A stretch of 64,000 bases of DNA from Salinibacter ruber DSM 13855 (GCF_000013045.1 NC_007677.1:2294001-2358000); one strand, 5' to 3'; counted from the stretch's first letter, positions 28,682-38,223 are shown. Notes: generated from the letters alone by a model not told the origin. Program-made: numbers and translations.

Positions 28682-29425
28682 ATGTCCTGGTACGAAGAAT
28701 GGTTCTGGAGCGACGCGTACACCCGCGTCTACGACCACCGAGACGACGCGGAGGCCGAGCAGCTGGTCGACCTGATTGAGCACGAGATCGCCCCGGCCTC
28801 GGGGGCCCACATCCTGGACATCGGCTGCGGCCGGGGCCGGCACGCCCGGGCCCTCGTCCGGCGCGGCTGGCAGGTCACCGGCCTCGACCTCTCGGAGGAC
28901 GCCGTCGCCGCGGCGCGCTCGCGGGTGGCCGACGACGACCTGGACGTACGGGCCTCCTTCCGGGTGGGCGACATGCGCACCCCGGTGTGCGACGGGTGCG
29001 CGGACGGCGTCGTCAACCTGTTCACGTCCTTCGGCTACTTCGACGCGGACGCCGAGAACGAGCGTGCCCTCGCGGCCATGGCGACGGCCCTGCGGCCCGG
29101 CGGGTGGTTTCTCCAGGACTTCCTGAACGCCCCTCAGGTCGCCGAGTCGCTGGGGGCCTCCGTGTACGAGACCGAGGACGGCCGCACCATCCACCAGGAC
29201 CGCTGGATCGAGGACGGCCGGGTCAACAAGAAGATCACCGTCCGCCAGAACGGCCACACGGAGACCTTTCAGGAGAGCGTGCGCCTATACACCCGGTCCG
29301 ACCTCACGGCGATGTACGAACGGGTGGGCCTGGAGGTCGTGGCCCTGTTTGGGGACTACGACGGAGGGAACTACGTGCCCGACGAGAGCCCGCGCCTCCT
29401 GCTCCATGCCGTGCGCCCGACGTGA
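28682..29425 (+). CDS. class I SAM-dependent methyltransferase
   Basis: 247 residues. Motif I for SAM binding is ILDIGCGRGRHARAL at about 41-55, then VTGLDLSEDAVAAAR (motif II region), FRVGDMRTPVCDG, and VVNLFTSFGYFD (motif IV). Motif IV is followed by a post-core segment (VNKKITVRQNGHTETFQESVRLYTRSDL) typical of small-molecule or cofactor methyltransferases. The substrate is unknown. The ATG at 28682 begins MSWYEEWFWSDAYTRVYDHRD, a conserved lead in this Bacteroidota group. Confidence 0.88.
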   Translation: MSWYEEWFWSDAYTRVYDHRDDAEAEQLVDLIEHEIAPASGAHILDIGCGRGRHARALVRRGWQVTGLDLSEDAVAAARSRVADDDLDVRASFRVGDMRTPVCDGCADGVVNLFTSFGYFDADAENERALAAMATALRPGGWFLQDFLNAPQVAESLGASVYETEDGRTIHQDRWIEDGRVNKKITVRQNGHTETFQESVRLYTRSDLTAMYERVGLEVVALFGDYDGGNYVPDESPRLLLHAVRPT

Positions 29426-29602
29426 CCGGCCGAGTGGGGGCCGGGTCGGGGGACGCGGTGCCCGTTTCGTGAAACGTCCGGCCGGCGCCCCTGGACATGC
29501 GGTCTCTTTTCTTGTATTCTCTGCCCCCCTGGCGCCGAAAACCTTACGGAACACCCGCCTCGTTTTCTTTCAACCCTCGCCCATCGCAAGGTCACACCGC
29601 CC

Positions 29603-30973
29603 ATGGACACTGCGCTCACCTACGCCGACAGCCACGCCGACCGGTTCGTCAGTGAGCTCGAAGAGCTTCTGCGCATCCCGTCGGTCAGCACCGACTCCGC
29701 CTACGACGACGAGGTGGAACGGGCCGCCGAGTGGCTCGCCGACCACTTCGACGGCATCGGGATGGAGCACACCGAGATCATCGAGACCGACGGCCACCCC
29801 CTCGTCTACGCCGAGCACATCACCGCCCCCGACAAGCCGACCGTCGTCGTGTACGGCCACTACGACGTGCAGCCGCCCGACCCGCTGGAGGAGTGGTCCA
29901 CCGACCCGTTCGATCCGATCCGGCACGACGGCGCCCTGTACGCCCGCGGCGCGTGCGACGACAAGGGCCAAATGTTCATGCACGCCAAGGCCGCCGAGGC
30001 GTACCTGTCGGCCGAGGGCGACCTTCCGGTCAACCTCAAGTACATCATCGAGGGCGAAGAGGAAACCGGCTCGATGGCAATCGAGACGTACGTCCGCGAG
30101 CAGGGGGAGCGGCTCGACGGCGACGTCGTCCTCGTCTCGGACACGGCCATGTTCTCGCCGGAGACGCCGTCGATCACGTACGGCCTGCGCGGGCTGGCCT
30201 ACGCCGAGATCACCCTGGAGGGCCCGAACCGGGACCTTCACTCCGGCAACTACGGCGGCGCCGTGGACAACCCGGCCAACGCGCTCAGTCGCCTCGTTGC
30301 CGGCCTGCACGACGACGACCACCGCATCGCCATCCCCAGGTTTTACGAGGACGTGCGCGACCTGACGGCGGCCGAGCGCGAGACCTACGCCGCCCTTCCG
30401 TTCGACGAGGCGGCCTGGCAGGACGCCATCGGCATCGACGACGTGCGGACCGAGGGCGACTACACGACGCTCGAATGCCTCTCGGCCCGCCCCACGCTCG
30501 ACGTGAACGGCATCTGGGGCGGCTACACCGGCGAGGGCGCCAAGACGGTGCTCCCGTCGAAGGCCCACGCGAAGATTTCGATGCGCCTCGTGCCCGACCA
30601 GCAGCTGGGGGACGTCTACGACAAGCTGGAGGCCCACCTGGAGGCGGAGGTGCCCGACACGATGACCCTCTCGGTGCGGCGGCTGCACGGCGGCGAGCCG
30701 GTGCTCGTCGACCCCTCCGCCCCGCCGATGCAGGCCGCCAAGGACGCCATGGGCGAGGTGCGCGGCACCGACCCGGTGTTCGTGCGCAACGGCGGCACGA
30801 TCCCGGTGGTGGCGGACTTCCAGAACCACCTGGGCCTGGACAGTGTGCTCATGGGCTTTGGGCTCGACTCCGACGCCATCCACTCGCCCGACGAACACTT
30901 CGGCCTCGACCGCTTCCACCAGGGAATCCAGGCCATCATCCGGTTCCACGACCACTACGCCGCGATGGCCTGA
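29603..30973 (+). CDS. M20 family dipeptidase/carboxypeptidase
   Basis: 456 residues. A zinc-dependent M20 exopeptidase of the carnosinase-like (beta-Ala-His dipeptidase) group. Metal ligands are visible: His and Asp in VVYGHYDVQPP, Asp in GACDDKGQM, catalytic Glu-Glu in EGEEETGSM, and Asp in LVSDTAMF. The dimerisation domain begins with YAEITLEGPNRDLHSGNYGG. The sequence is acidic, and there is no signal peptide, so it is cytoplasmic. The ATG at 29603 has a 177-base leader. It is followed by the tRNA-Leu gene. Confidence 0.92.
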   Translation: MDTALTYADSHADRFVSELEELLRIPSVSTDSAYDDEVERAAEWLADHFDGIGMEHTEIIETDGHPLVYAEHITAPDKPTVVVYGHYDVQPPDPLEEWSTDPFDPIRHDGALYARGACDDKGQMFMHAKAAEAYLSAEGDLPVNLKYIIEGEEETGSMAIETYVREQGERLDGDVVLVSDTAMFSPETPSITYGLRGLAYAEITLEGPNRDLHSGNYGGAVDNPANALSRLVAGLHDDDHRIAIPRFYEDVRDLTAAERETYAALPFDEAAWQDAIGIDDVRTEGDYTTLECLSARPTLDVNGIWGGYTGEGAKTVLPSKAHAKISMRLVPDQQLGDVYDKLEAHLEAEVPDTMTLSVRRLHGGEPVLVDPSAPPMQAAKDAMGEVRGTDPVFVRNGGTIPVVADFQNHLGLDSVLMGFGLDSDAIHSPDEHFGLDRFHQGIQAIIRFHDHYAAMA

Positions 30974-31180
30974 GCGTCCATCCGGCGGGCGGGCCCGGGG
31001 ATCGCTCGTGCGGCACGCCGTCAACGGCACAGCGGGCACGGCGTGGGCCCCTGCCTGCCGCCTGGGTGCGTTGTGCGCTCCGGAACCTGACGGCTGGGCT
31101 ACGAATTGGGGCCTTTCGAAATTGACCGCTTCCCCGCCGCTTTTCTCCAAATAGGCCCCGGCGGGGTCGGCCCCACTCCT

Positions 31181-31266
31181 GCCCGAGTGGCGGAATCGGC
31201 AGACGCGACGGATTCAAAATCCGTTGGTGCTTACGCACCGTGAGGGTTCAAGTCCCTCCTCGGGCA
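31181..31266 (+). tRNA. tRNA-Leu(CAA)
   Basis: The acceptor strands GCCCGAG and CTCGGGC pair, with discriminator A. The anticodon stem/loop ACGGA-TTCAAAA-TCCGT gives anticodon CAA. A long variable arm (TGCTTACGCA) marks it as class II, consistent with leucine. The T arm is GAGGGTTCAAGTCCCTC. CCA is not encoded. A terminator hairpin follows 22 bases downstream. Confidence 0.96.
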
Positions 31267-31287
31267 CCCCCCTTTTCCCCGAACATC

Positions 31288-31326
31288 GCCCCTGAGCGTC
31301 GTTTGCCGGCGCACACAGGGGCTTTT
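31288..31326 (+). terminator. Rho-independent terminator of tRNA-Leu
   Basis: GCCCCTG (31288-31294) pairs with CAGGGGC (31316-31322) and is followed by TTTT. The loop holds a smaller GC-rich helix. Its position just after the tRNA gene fits its role. Confidence 0.75.
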
Positions 31327-31802
31327 CTGCCGCTGAGGGCCCCTGCCGGGCGGCCCTCCGGAACGGCCCGTCAGGGCGAAGCCGGATGCGTCCGCGGGAA
31401 GCCCCCCGCTCCTCGCGGGAATCGTCCCTGCGGGCGTCGTCACCGCCCCCCGAACCCCGCTCGATGGGTACGACCGCCTGCGTGACATTGCCCGGGGCGT
31501 CGGCAAAGCGGACGTCAAAGGGCCCGCTCCGGCTTCCGCCCGCTGGATCAAGACTTCTTCCTGAATCGGCTGTCCGCCCTCCCTCCATTGAAGGGCGTTC
31601 CCCTGTCCCAACGAAGACGATGGGGAGGCCCCACTGCCCGGTCGGCGCCCGCCGACCCAACACGGATGGGCTTAATTTTGGCTTTACGAGTCGCCCAAAC
31701 CTTTCCACGCAACACGGGTAGGACGTGACGACATTTAGGCGGCACTCCCCTCCCGACGCGCCGCCCACTGCGATGGGGTCCCCCTCTGGTGTTCTGCTCT
31801 CG
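31327..31802. other. intergenic stretch without a convincing gene
   Basis: About 475 bases between the tRNA-Leu terminator and the next gene. On the minus strand one frame shows an oddly protein-like stretch at about 31460-31555 (SGPFDVRFADAPGNVTQAV). It has no credible start and runs into low-complexity Arg/Gly sequence, so at most it is a fragment of a decayed gene. The last 100 bases become A+T-richer and probably hold the promoter of the downstream membrane-protein gene. Confidence 0.4.
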
Positions 31803-32888
31803 ATGTCCTCTTCTTCGCCCGTTGCGTCCCCGCCCCCTACGGATGACGACTCCCCTCAGGACCCGCCTCGGCCCCGCACCGCCGGCTCCACCCGCAACAT
31901 TGTGGTGTCCCTCCTGCTGAGCGCCCTGGTGCTGGCCGCGGTCGGGGCCCTCACCTTCGACGCCGGCGCCTTCGGCCGCCTCCTCCAGCACCTCCGCCCG
32001 GAACTGCTGGCCGCGGCCGTCGCCGTCGCCTTCGCCCGCATCGGCCTCGGGGGCTGGCGCCTCAGCCAGGTCTCCGAAGGCCGCCTCTCCCTCCGGAGCG
32101 GCACCCGCGGCCAACTGGCCTGGGACTTCTTCTCCAGCGTCACCCCCTCGGTCGTCGGCGGGGGGCCGGTGGCCGCCTTCTACGTGGCCCGCGACGAGGA
32201 CCTCGCGGTCGGCGAGTCGGCCGCCTTCCTGTTCTTCTGCGTTTTGCTGGACCAGCTCTGGTTCCTGGTCGCCATCCCGCTGCTGGTCCTGGCCACCTTT
32301 GCCATCGACCTGCTGCCCAGCGCCGCCGGCGCGGTCGGGGGGTGGAGCCTGCTTGCCTACTTCGGGGGCCTGCTGCTCTGGGCGGGCCTCTACGCCTACG
32401 CCACCCTGGTGCGCCCCCGCCTGCTGGTGGCGGTGGCCGACTGGTGCGTCCGGTGGCCCTACCTGCGCCGCTTCCGCGAGACGGTCATGCCGGAGATGCG
32501 GGCCTACTTCCGGCGGGCGCGCCACCTCGGGAGCCGCCCCCCCGCCTTCTACGCCTCCGGCTTCGCCCTGACGGCCCTCACCTGGCTTGCCCGCTACGCC
32601 CTCGTTTATCTCATCGTCCGCAGCGTCCACGCGGCCGACGGAACGCTTCTCTTTGCCCGCTCGGCGGCGATGATGCTGGTGGGCCTGGTCATGCCCACCC
32701 CCGGGGGCTCCGGCGGCCTGGAGGGCCTCTACGCCCTCTTCATCGGCCCGCTGATGCCGGAGGCGCTCCTGGCCCCGACCCTCCTGACCTGGCGCCTGCT
32801 GGGCTACTACCTCTTCATCGCGCTCGGGGCCTACCTCTTCCTCCACCAACTGCACCAGCGACGGGCCGACGGGGCCCCCCCGCACTGA
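31803..32888 (+). CDS. lysylphosphatidylglycerol-synthase TM-region (UPF0104) membrane protein
   Basis: 361 residues with about seven or eight membrane helices and the signature VGLVMPTPGGSGGLEGLYALF, in which the PxPGGxGxxE motif is diagnostic of the LPG_synthase_TM / flippase-like family. WDFFSSVTPSVVGGGPVAAF near residue 105 is the second family motif. Members translocate lipids or act with lipid-linked glycan pathways; without a synthetase domain this one is a bare transporter. The ATG at 31803 was chosen after a Ser/Pro-rich lead; an in-frame ATG at 31773 and a GTG at 31725 are alternatives. It is convergent with the broken ZIP-like gene. Confidence 0.82.
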   Translation: MSSSSPVASPPPTDDDSPQDPPRPRTAGSTRNIVVSLLLSALVLAAVGALTFDAGAFGRLLQHLRPELLAAAVAVAFARIGLGGWRLSQVSEGRLSLRSGTRGQLAWDFFSSVTPSVVGGGPVAAFYVARDEDLAVGESAAFLFFCVLLDQLWFLVAIPLLVLATFAIDLLPSAAGAVGGWSLLAYFGGLLLWAGLYAYATLVRPRLLVAVADWCVRWPYLRRFRETVMPEMRAYFRRARHLGSRPPAFYASGFALTALTWLARYALVYLIVRSVHAADGTLLFARSAAMMLVGLVMPTPGGSGGLEGLYALFIGPLMPEALLAPTLLTWRLLGYYLFIALGAYLFLHQLHQRRADGAPPH

Positions 32889-32922
32889 TTGGCCCGCAGG
32901 GGGCATTGGCGGCGGATGGGCC

Positions 32923-33820
32923 CTAGAGGAGCGCCCAAGCCCCCACGACGAGCATGCTTCCGGCGAGAGTGCTCCACACGGCGTGGTGGCGGACGTTTCC
33001 GACCCGTCGGGCGGTCGGGCCCGATTGGGAGTCCGGCCGCACACGGGCCGCGCGGGACAATTCACTGCCCCACCCGCACCGCGGGAGAAAGTCGATGGCC
33101 ACATGCAGAAACAGCCCCGTGGCGGCGCCAAACACGACGGCGTGGAACGCATCGCTCGTGGGAGGGTCGATCAGCCCAACGGGGACCGCAGCGATGCAGA
33201 CCGCCGCGGCGGGCGCGAGCAGAAGCAGTACGGAGGCCCCTCGTCGCCGGAGCCGTCGGGCCGCGGCGTACCCGGCCGGGCCCTTGTGGGACACGATGGC
33301 AAGACCGAGGACGGCCCCGAGGGCCGGCATCGTCGCGTAAACCGCCCCGATGACGAGACCGGCCCCCAGCGAATGCATCGTCAGCACCCAGACGACCGGA
33401 ATCGACGCGGCCTCCCCCTCGGACGCTTGGGGGGAAAGGCCGGTATGAATCGCGAACCCACCGACGATTCCGAGCGCGATGCCAAGCCCCCCGCCCCCCC
33501 AACGACACGTCGTGCGACACGGCATTTGGCACCAGGAAGAGAGCGGCACTCGTGATCATGGCCCCGCTCGACAGCCCGTACGCCCAGGCCAGACGACGAA
33601 GCCGCCGTGCCACTGTCCCCACGACGTGCGTCTCGGCCCGCCGGCCCATCTCTGCCCCCGCCATCATGACAAGAAAGGCTGTCCAGCCGATCGCCAGCAG
33701 CTTCATCAGGCCCGCGACGAGGCCGAAGGCCGTCACCAGCCCCATTCCACACGCAATGAGGCCCGTCGTCCATCGGACCGCACGGGGAGAGGGCGTCCGG
33801 GTCGAGGTTCGAGAACTCAT
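32923..33820 (-). pseudogene. ZIP-family permease-like gene broken by a +1 frameshift in a G tract
   Basis: The first part reads from the ATG at 33818-33820 (MSSRTSTRTPSP) through SGAMITSAALFLVPNAVSHDV, then loses frame. The rest continues in the next frame from GLGIALGIVGGFAI through HSLGAGLVIGAVYATMP and AIVSHKGPAGYAAARR to LHVAIDFLPRC. The break lies at a 7-G tract (33494-33500, next to a 6-G tract at 33487-33492). Removing one G restores one frame of 298 codons, almost exactly the 299 of the intact paralogue at 47811-48710. It could be an inactivated gene, a phase-variable one or a sequencing error. It starts 44 bases after the CobW gene. Confidence 0.85.
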
Positions 33821-33864
33821 GGCAGCCGTTGTATTCTGTGTACCGTAGAGAACCAGAGGTCCGC

Positions 33865-35070
33865 CTACGCCAATGACGGGTGAGTGCCCCACGTCGGGAA
33901 CGGGTCGGCAACGGCCCCCTCCCCGTCGAGACATGCCTGCTCTTCCTCGACCGTCATGCGGCACGCATCCAGACGATCCCGCAGCTCGGCCTCATCCATG
34001 TCGACGCCAATAAAGACGAGTTCCTGCCGCCGGTCGCCGTACTCCTCGTCCCAGCGGTCAGCGATAAGCGCTCGGGTCTGCGGATCGTCCGGCCACTCCT
34101 CGTCCGGAAGGGCCGCCCACCAGTAGCCGGTGGGGCGCTGGTCTCGCATCCGTCCCGCCTGCGACAGCTCGCCCACCATGGCGTCGCGCGTGCCGAGCCA
34201 GAAGAATCCCTTCGCCCGAACGACACCGGGCCACCGCCCCTGGAAAAAGTCCCAGAAGCGCCGTGGGTGAAATGGCTTCCGTGCCTGATACGTAAAGCTC
34301 GTGATGCCGTATTCCGCCGTCTCCGGCACGTGCTCGCCGTCCAGTTCCTTGACCCACCCCGGCATGTTCTGAGCGGCCTCAAAATCGAACGCCTCCGTGC
34401 CCATGATCGCGCCGAGATCGACCTCCGAGTGCTGGGTCGGGACGAGCGTCGCCTCCGGGTTCAGCGTCCGAAGCACGTGGGTCAAGAACTGGACCTGCTC
34501 GTCGGAGACGAGATCCGTCTTATTGATCAGGATGACGTTCGCGAACTCAACTTGATCGACGAGCAGATCGACCAGGGTCCGCTCGTCGTCCGGCCCGGTC
34601 TCTTGCCCCCGATCCGCAAGCAGATCGGTCGAGTTGAAGTCCTCGGTGAACCGGTGCGCATCCACGACCGTCACCATCGTGTCGATTTTTGCGATTTCGG
34701 ACAGGGTGTGCCCGAACTCGTCGGACAGGTCGAACGTCACGGCCACCGGCATCGGCTCCGAGATGCCGCTCGACTCGATCACCAGGTGGTCGAACCGGCC
34801 GTCGTCGGCCAGCGCCTTGACCTCGGCGAGCAGGTCCTCCCGCATCGTGCAGCAGATGCAGCCGTTCGACATTTCCACCAGGCTCTCCTCGGTCTGGACG
34901 AGGTCCGACTGTTCGTCGACGAGCGCGGCGTCGATGTTGACCTCGGCCATGTCGTTCACGATGACGGCGATGCGGCGGTCCTCGGCGTTGTGGAGGATGT
35001 GCTGGAGAAGTGTCGTCTTGCCGGCGCCGAGGTAGCCGGAGAGAACGGTAACGGGTAGTTTTTCGCTCAT
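33865..35070 (-). CDS. CobW/COG0523-family GTP-binding metallochaperone
   Basis: 401 residues. A G3E-family GTPase that delivers a metal, usually zinc or cobalt. The P-loop is SGYLGAGKTTLLQ (GAGKTT at 15-20), and the metal motif is NGCICCTMREDLL with Cys71, Cys73 and Cys74 (CxCC). The base-specificity motif ILINKTDLV is present, and a CobW C-terminal domain (ITSFTYQARKPFHPRRFWDF) ends the protein. The ATG at 35068-35070 was chosen because the family start MSEKLPVTVLSGYLGAG follows it. It lies between a TonB receptor and a ZIP-like permease gene, all on the minus strand, supporting a zinc-type import role. Confidence 0.92.
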   Translation of the reverse strand: MSEKLPVTVLSGYLGAGKTTLLQHILHNAEDRRIAVIVNDMAEVNIDAALVDEQSDLVQTEESLVEMSNGCICCTMREDLLAEVKALADDGRFDHLVIESSGISEPMPVAVTFDLSDEFGHTLSEIAKIDTMVTVVDAHRFTEDFNSTDLLADRGQETGPDDERTLVDLLVDQVEFANVILINKTDLVSDEQVQFLTHVLRTLNPEATLVPTQHSEVDLGAIMGTEAFDFEAAQNMPGWVKELDGEHVPETAEYGITSFTYQARKPFHPRRFWDFFQGRWPGVVRAKGFFWLGTRDAMVGELSQAGRMRDQRPTGYWWAALPDEEWPDDPQTRALIADRWDEEYGDRRQELVFIGVDMDEAELRDRLDACRMTVEEEQACLDGEGAVADPFPTWGTHPSLA

Positions 35071-35200
35071 TTGCGGAAAATGGAGATGAGGGTCAGAATG
35101 TGCAGGCGATCGCGCGCGTGAACGGGCGGCGGAGGCCGGGAACGACCCGTCTCCACCGCCCGCAGGCGACTGCACTCGCATGTGTCCGGGCCCCTGCCGG

Positions 35201-37603
35201 TCAGAACGAGGTCGACAGGCTGAACTGCACATCCCGCCCCGGCGAGAGGGCGTACCCCTTGTAGGTGTCCAGGAAGTCGCGGTACGTCTCGTCGAGCAGG
35301 TTGTCGACGCCGACCGAAACGGTGAGGGGCGCGCCCAGGCCCAGCGCCAGCGTGGTGCGGGCCTCCACGTTCACGACACTGTAGGCCCGGGTCGAGGCGG
35401 TCCCGAACGGCGGGCCAAAGCCTTCGTCGAACTGCGAGAAGGGCTCAAACCGGCCGGCGGCGTCTTTGTCCAGGGCCCGCTTCAGCGAGAGCTCCACCTG
35501 GGGGTTGGTGAGCGGGCCCGTGTCGGCGGGGACCCAGCGGACGAACCCGCTCACGGTGTTGGCGGGAAGGAGCGGAAGCTCCCCGTCGTCGCCCTCGTCC
35601 GCCCCCAGCCCGTCGCCCGTGCCGTCAAGCACGGCGGCACTGCCGCCCACCTGGAGCCACGGCAGCGGGCTGGTTTCGACGGTTGCCTCGATGCCCGGAA
35701 TCAGGGCGTCGGTCTGATCGGCGGCAAATTTCGGAAGATTCCCATTTGGGCCCTTCTCGCCCGTATTCTCCAGGTAGATGTAGTCCTGAATGGCGTTGAC
35801 GTAGCCGGTCACCTCGGCGGTCACCCGGTCGCGCCGCACGCGCAGCGACAGATCGGCGCTGTAGGAGCGCTCCGGCTCCAGGTCCGGGTTGCCGACCTGA
35901 AAGGCCGCCACGCCGCCGTGCACGCCGCTCGCGTAGAGCTCAAAAACAGAGGGCGCGCGGAAGCCCGAGCTCAGGTTCGTGGCAATCGCGACCCCATCGC
36001 CGAACGCGTAGCTGGCCCCCACGGCCCCCGAGAGAGTCGTGTACGTGTTCTCCAGCTGGTCGGACTCGGTGGTGCGGTCGTTGGGCACCGCCTGCACGGT
36101 GCGCACGTCCAGGCGGCTGCCGAACGAGACCGTGACGGGGTCGAGGTCGAGGTCTTCGAAGAAGAAGACGCCGGTATTCCACGTGCGTGCCGACGGCTGC
36201 AGCTCGGCCGGGCCGCGCGTGTCGGCGTCCTGGTGCTGCACCTCCGCCCCGATCGTGCCGCTGAGGGATCCGATCGAGGGATGGGCCACCTCCAGCCGCC
36301 CGGTGTAGATGTCGGTCTTGAGGTCGAGCGGGTAGTCAAACCGCGCCAGCCCACCGCCGTCACGGATGTCGCCCAGGTTGGTGCCCGGCGCCCCCGACTG
36401 CCGGATGGAGCGCTGCCAGCTGAGGCGCGGCTTGAGCACGAAGCCGTCGGCGACGATGTTGCCCTTCAGCACGACGTTGCTGTGCTCCAGGTTCTGGCCG
36501 AGGCCGGCGGCCGGAAACGGGGTTTGGCCCGGCGTCCCGCCCGCGGGAAGCAGAAAGTTTTGGGCGTTCGACCAGTAGTCGCCGTACAGCTGCAGGGTCC
36601 CGAACGCGCCCTGGAGGCCGACCTGGCCGTAGGTGCTCCACTGCTCGAAATTGGTAAACGGCACCTCGCCGGTGTAGCGCGGATCGCCGAAGGTGCCGCC
36701 CTTCTTCGTTTCCGAAAACGTGGGGGCGTCGGGCGTGTGGTAGTTGCCCGCGATGCGGCGCTCCGCGCCCACGCGCCAGCCGACGTTGCCCTGCGCCGCG
36801 CTCAGGTCAAGGGCAACGGCCCGCTCGTTGTTGTTCGTGTAGTACTGGGTGGACGCGGACCCGCCCACCTCAAACGCGTCGACGCCCGTGGTGGGGGCGG
36901 GCTTGCTGATGACGTTGATGGCCCCGCCCAGGGCGTCGGAGCCGTAGAGGATGCTGCTGGCCCCGCGCACCACCTCCACGCGCTCGGCCTCGCTCGCGTT
37001 GGTGGTGGGGAAGTGCCGCACGCCGAACTGGTAGTACTCCTGGGCGATGCCGTCTTTCAGAAGCACCACCCGCTTGCCGCTCAGGCCGCGGAGGACCGGC
37101 TTGCCGGCCTGCGCGCCCGTCTGGATGGAGGACACCCCATCTACGTTTTCCTGCAACAGTTCGCCGAGGGCGGCGCTGCGGCCGCTCTGCAAGTCTTCGG
37201 TCCCCATCACGTCCACGTCCTGCGGCGCGCGGAGCGTGCTGCGGGCCCGGGCCGTGCCGGTGACCGTCACCCCGTCCGTCTCCAGCACGCGCTCCTCGAG
37301 CGACACGTTCATTTCGCGGGTCTCGCCGGCCTGAAGGGTGACCTCCCGGACGGCCGTCTGGTAGCCGACGAACCGAATTTCGAGGGTGTGGGTGCCGGGC
37401 GGAAGGCCGTCGAGCGTGTACCGGCCGTCGGGGCCGGCGGTGGTGCCCCGCTGAAACGCCACGTCGGCAATCTGGGCGCCGGGCAGGGGCGCCCCGTCGG
37501 CGTCCGTGACGGTGCCGGTCACGGTGCTGCGGGTGGACTGGGCCTCGGCGATGGGGACCACAAAGGTGAGAAGAGAAAGGGCAACAAGAATACGGGTCGA
37601 CAT
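35201..37603 (-). CDS. TonB-dependent outer-membrane receptor with N-terminal CarboxypepD_reg-like domain
   Basis: 800 residues. A signal peptide (LVALSLLTFVVPIAEAQ) is followed by a carboxypeptidase-regulatory-like domain (STVTGTVTDADGAPLPGA to about residue 105), then a plug domain (VTVTGTARARSTL, LRGLSGKRVVLLKDGI, VEVVRGASSILYGSDALGGAINVI), then a 22-strand barrel ending in LSTSF. This domain order is typical of Bacteroidota. It sits between a DUF2946-like gene and the CobW gene, suggesting import of a metal or metallophore rather than glycan; no SusD partner is present. The ATG at 37601-37603 opens a clean signal peptide. Confidence 0.93.
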   Translation of the reverse strand: MSTRILVALSLLTFVVPIAEAQSTRSTVTGTVTDADGAPLPGAQIADVAFQRGTTAGPDGRYTLDGLPPGTHTLEIRFVGYQTAVREVTLQAGETREMNVSLEERVLETDGVTVTGTARARSTLRAPQDVDVMGTEDLQSGRSAALGELLQENVDGVSSIQTGAQAGKPVLRGLSGKRVVLLKDGIAQEYYQFGVRHFPTTNASEAERVEVVRGASSILYGSDALGGAINVISKPAPTTGVDAFEVGGSASTQYYTNNNERAVALDLSAAQGNVGWRVGAERRIAGNYHTPDAPTFSETKKGGTFGDPRYTGEVPFTNFEQWSTYGQVGLQGAFGTLQLYGDYWSNAQNFLLPAGGTPGQTPFPAAGLGQNLEHSNVVLKGNIVADGFVLKPRLSWQRSIRQSGAPGTNLGDIRDGGGLARFDYPLDLKTDIYTGRLEVAHPSIGSLSGTIGAEVQHQDADTRGPAELQPSARTWNTGVFFFEDLDLDPVTVSFGSRLDVRTVQAVPNDRTTESDQLENTYTTLSGAVGASYAFGDGVAIATNLSSGFRAPSVFELYASGVHGGVAAFQVGNPDLEPERSYSADLSLRVRRDRVTAEVTGYVNAIQDYIYLENTGEKGPNGNLPKFAADQTDALIPGIEATVETSPLPWLQVGGSAAVLDGTGDGLGADEGDDGELPLLPANTVSGFVRWVPADTGPLTNPQVELSLKRALDKDAAGRFEPFSQFDEGFGPPFGTASTRAYSVVNVEARTTLALGLGAPLTVSVGVDNLLDETYRDFLDTYKGYALSPGRDVQFSLSTSF

Positions 37604-37842
37604 AAAACGGGACAAACAGGTGCGACGGAGCAAACAGATCGGGGCCGCCCATCGGGGACGGGCGGGAACGACGGAGGGGAGACCTGTTCGTCGCAGTCGC
37701 GGCGCCCCACGACACAGACGCACACCCATTCCACGGGGCTGGGGGGCGGCCTGGGCGGACGCCGGATCGATGGCGGGGGCCTGCAGACACGCAGGACACC
37801 CAGTGAGTCCGGGGGGCGGGCACTGCCAAGGGGGGACCGGGA

Positions 37843-38223
37843 CTACGCCGGACGGGCCTCAGAGAACGATGGAGGCCCGCGGATGAACTGATCCGCCGCC
37901 ACAGGGGCGACGGCTGCGTGCGACCGGACCTCGACGGCCCGGCCCTCAACCATACGTGGGGCCGTGGCGGGAATGGGCGTGGGCGGCACGACCAGGAGCC
38001 GGGTGGCGCAGAGGTCACACTCCGGCAGCACACGACCATCGGTCGCGCCCGTCCAGAGGGGCCCCTCCGCGGCGTGCACATCCGCCGGGTGACAAGACGC
38101 CTCCGTCTGCGTGCTCCGTTGCGCCGCCCCGTGCTGAACGAGGTGGACGGTCGGCCCGATGACCCCGCCCGTGGCGAACGCCACGAGCAGCAGCCCGACC
38201 AGAATGGGACGGCGTCCCTGCAT
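37843..38223 (-). CDS. DUF2946-like small exported protein
   Basis: 126 residues. An N-terminal hydrophobic segment (ILVGLLLVAFATGGVIGPTVHLVQHG) is followed by a His/Cys-containing region with PECDLCATRLLVVPP and a C-terminal FIRGPPSF. The CxxC plus terminal RGPP layout resembles DUF2946 proteins, which often precede metal-linked TonB receptors. The ATG is at 38221-38223. A 239-base gap with no recognisable gene or riboswitch separates it from the receptor. A role in metal sensing or binding at the envelope is inference. Confidence 0.6.
   Translation of the reverse strand: MQGRRPILVGLLLVAFATGGVIGPTVHLVQHGAAQRSTQTEASCHPADVHAAEGPLWTGATDGRVLPECDLCATRLLVVPPTPIPATAPRMVEGRAVEVRSHAAVAPVAADQFIRGPPSFSEARPA

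Noticed and set aside
31214-31768. Minus-strand frame downstream of tRNA-Leu
   Set aside because: It overlaps the tRNA and has low-complexity Arg/Gly content. Only a short middle part looks protein-like, with no start or conserved motif.
33062-33490. Continuation of the upstream ZIP-like frame past the G tract
   Set aside because: After the tract the translation becomes Arg/Gly/Ser-rich nonsense, whereas the other frame carries the conserved ZIP-like helices.
37604-37842. Cobalamin or other riboswitch before the TonB receptor
   Set aside because: No B12-box-like sequence is present in the right orientation. A similar AGACCTG string lies on the wrong strand.
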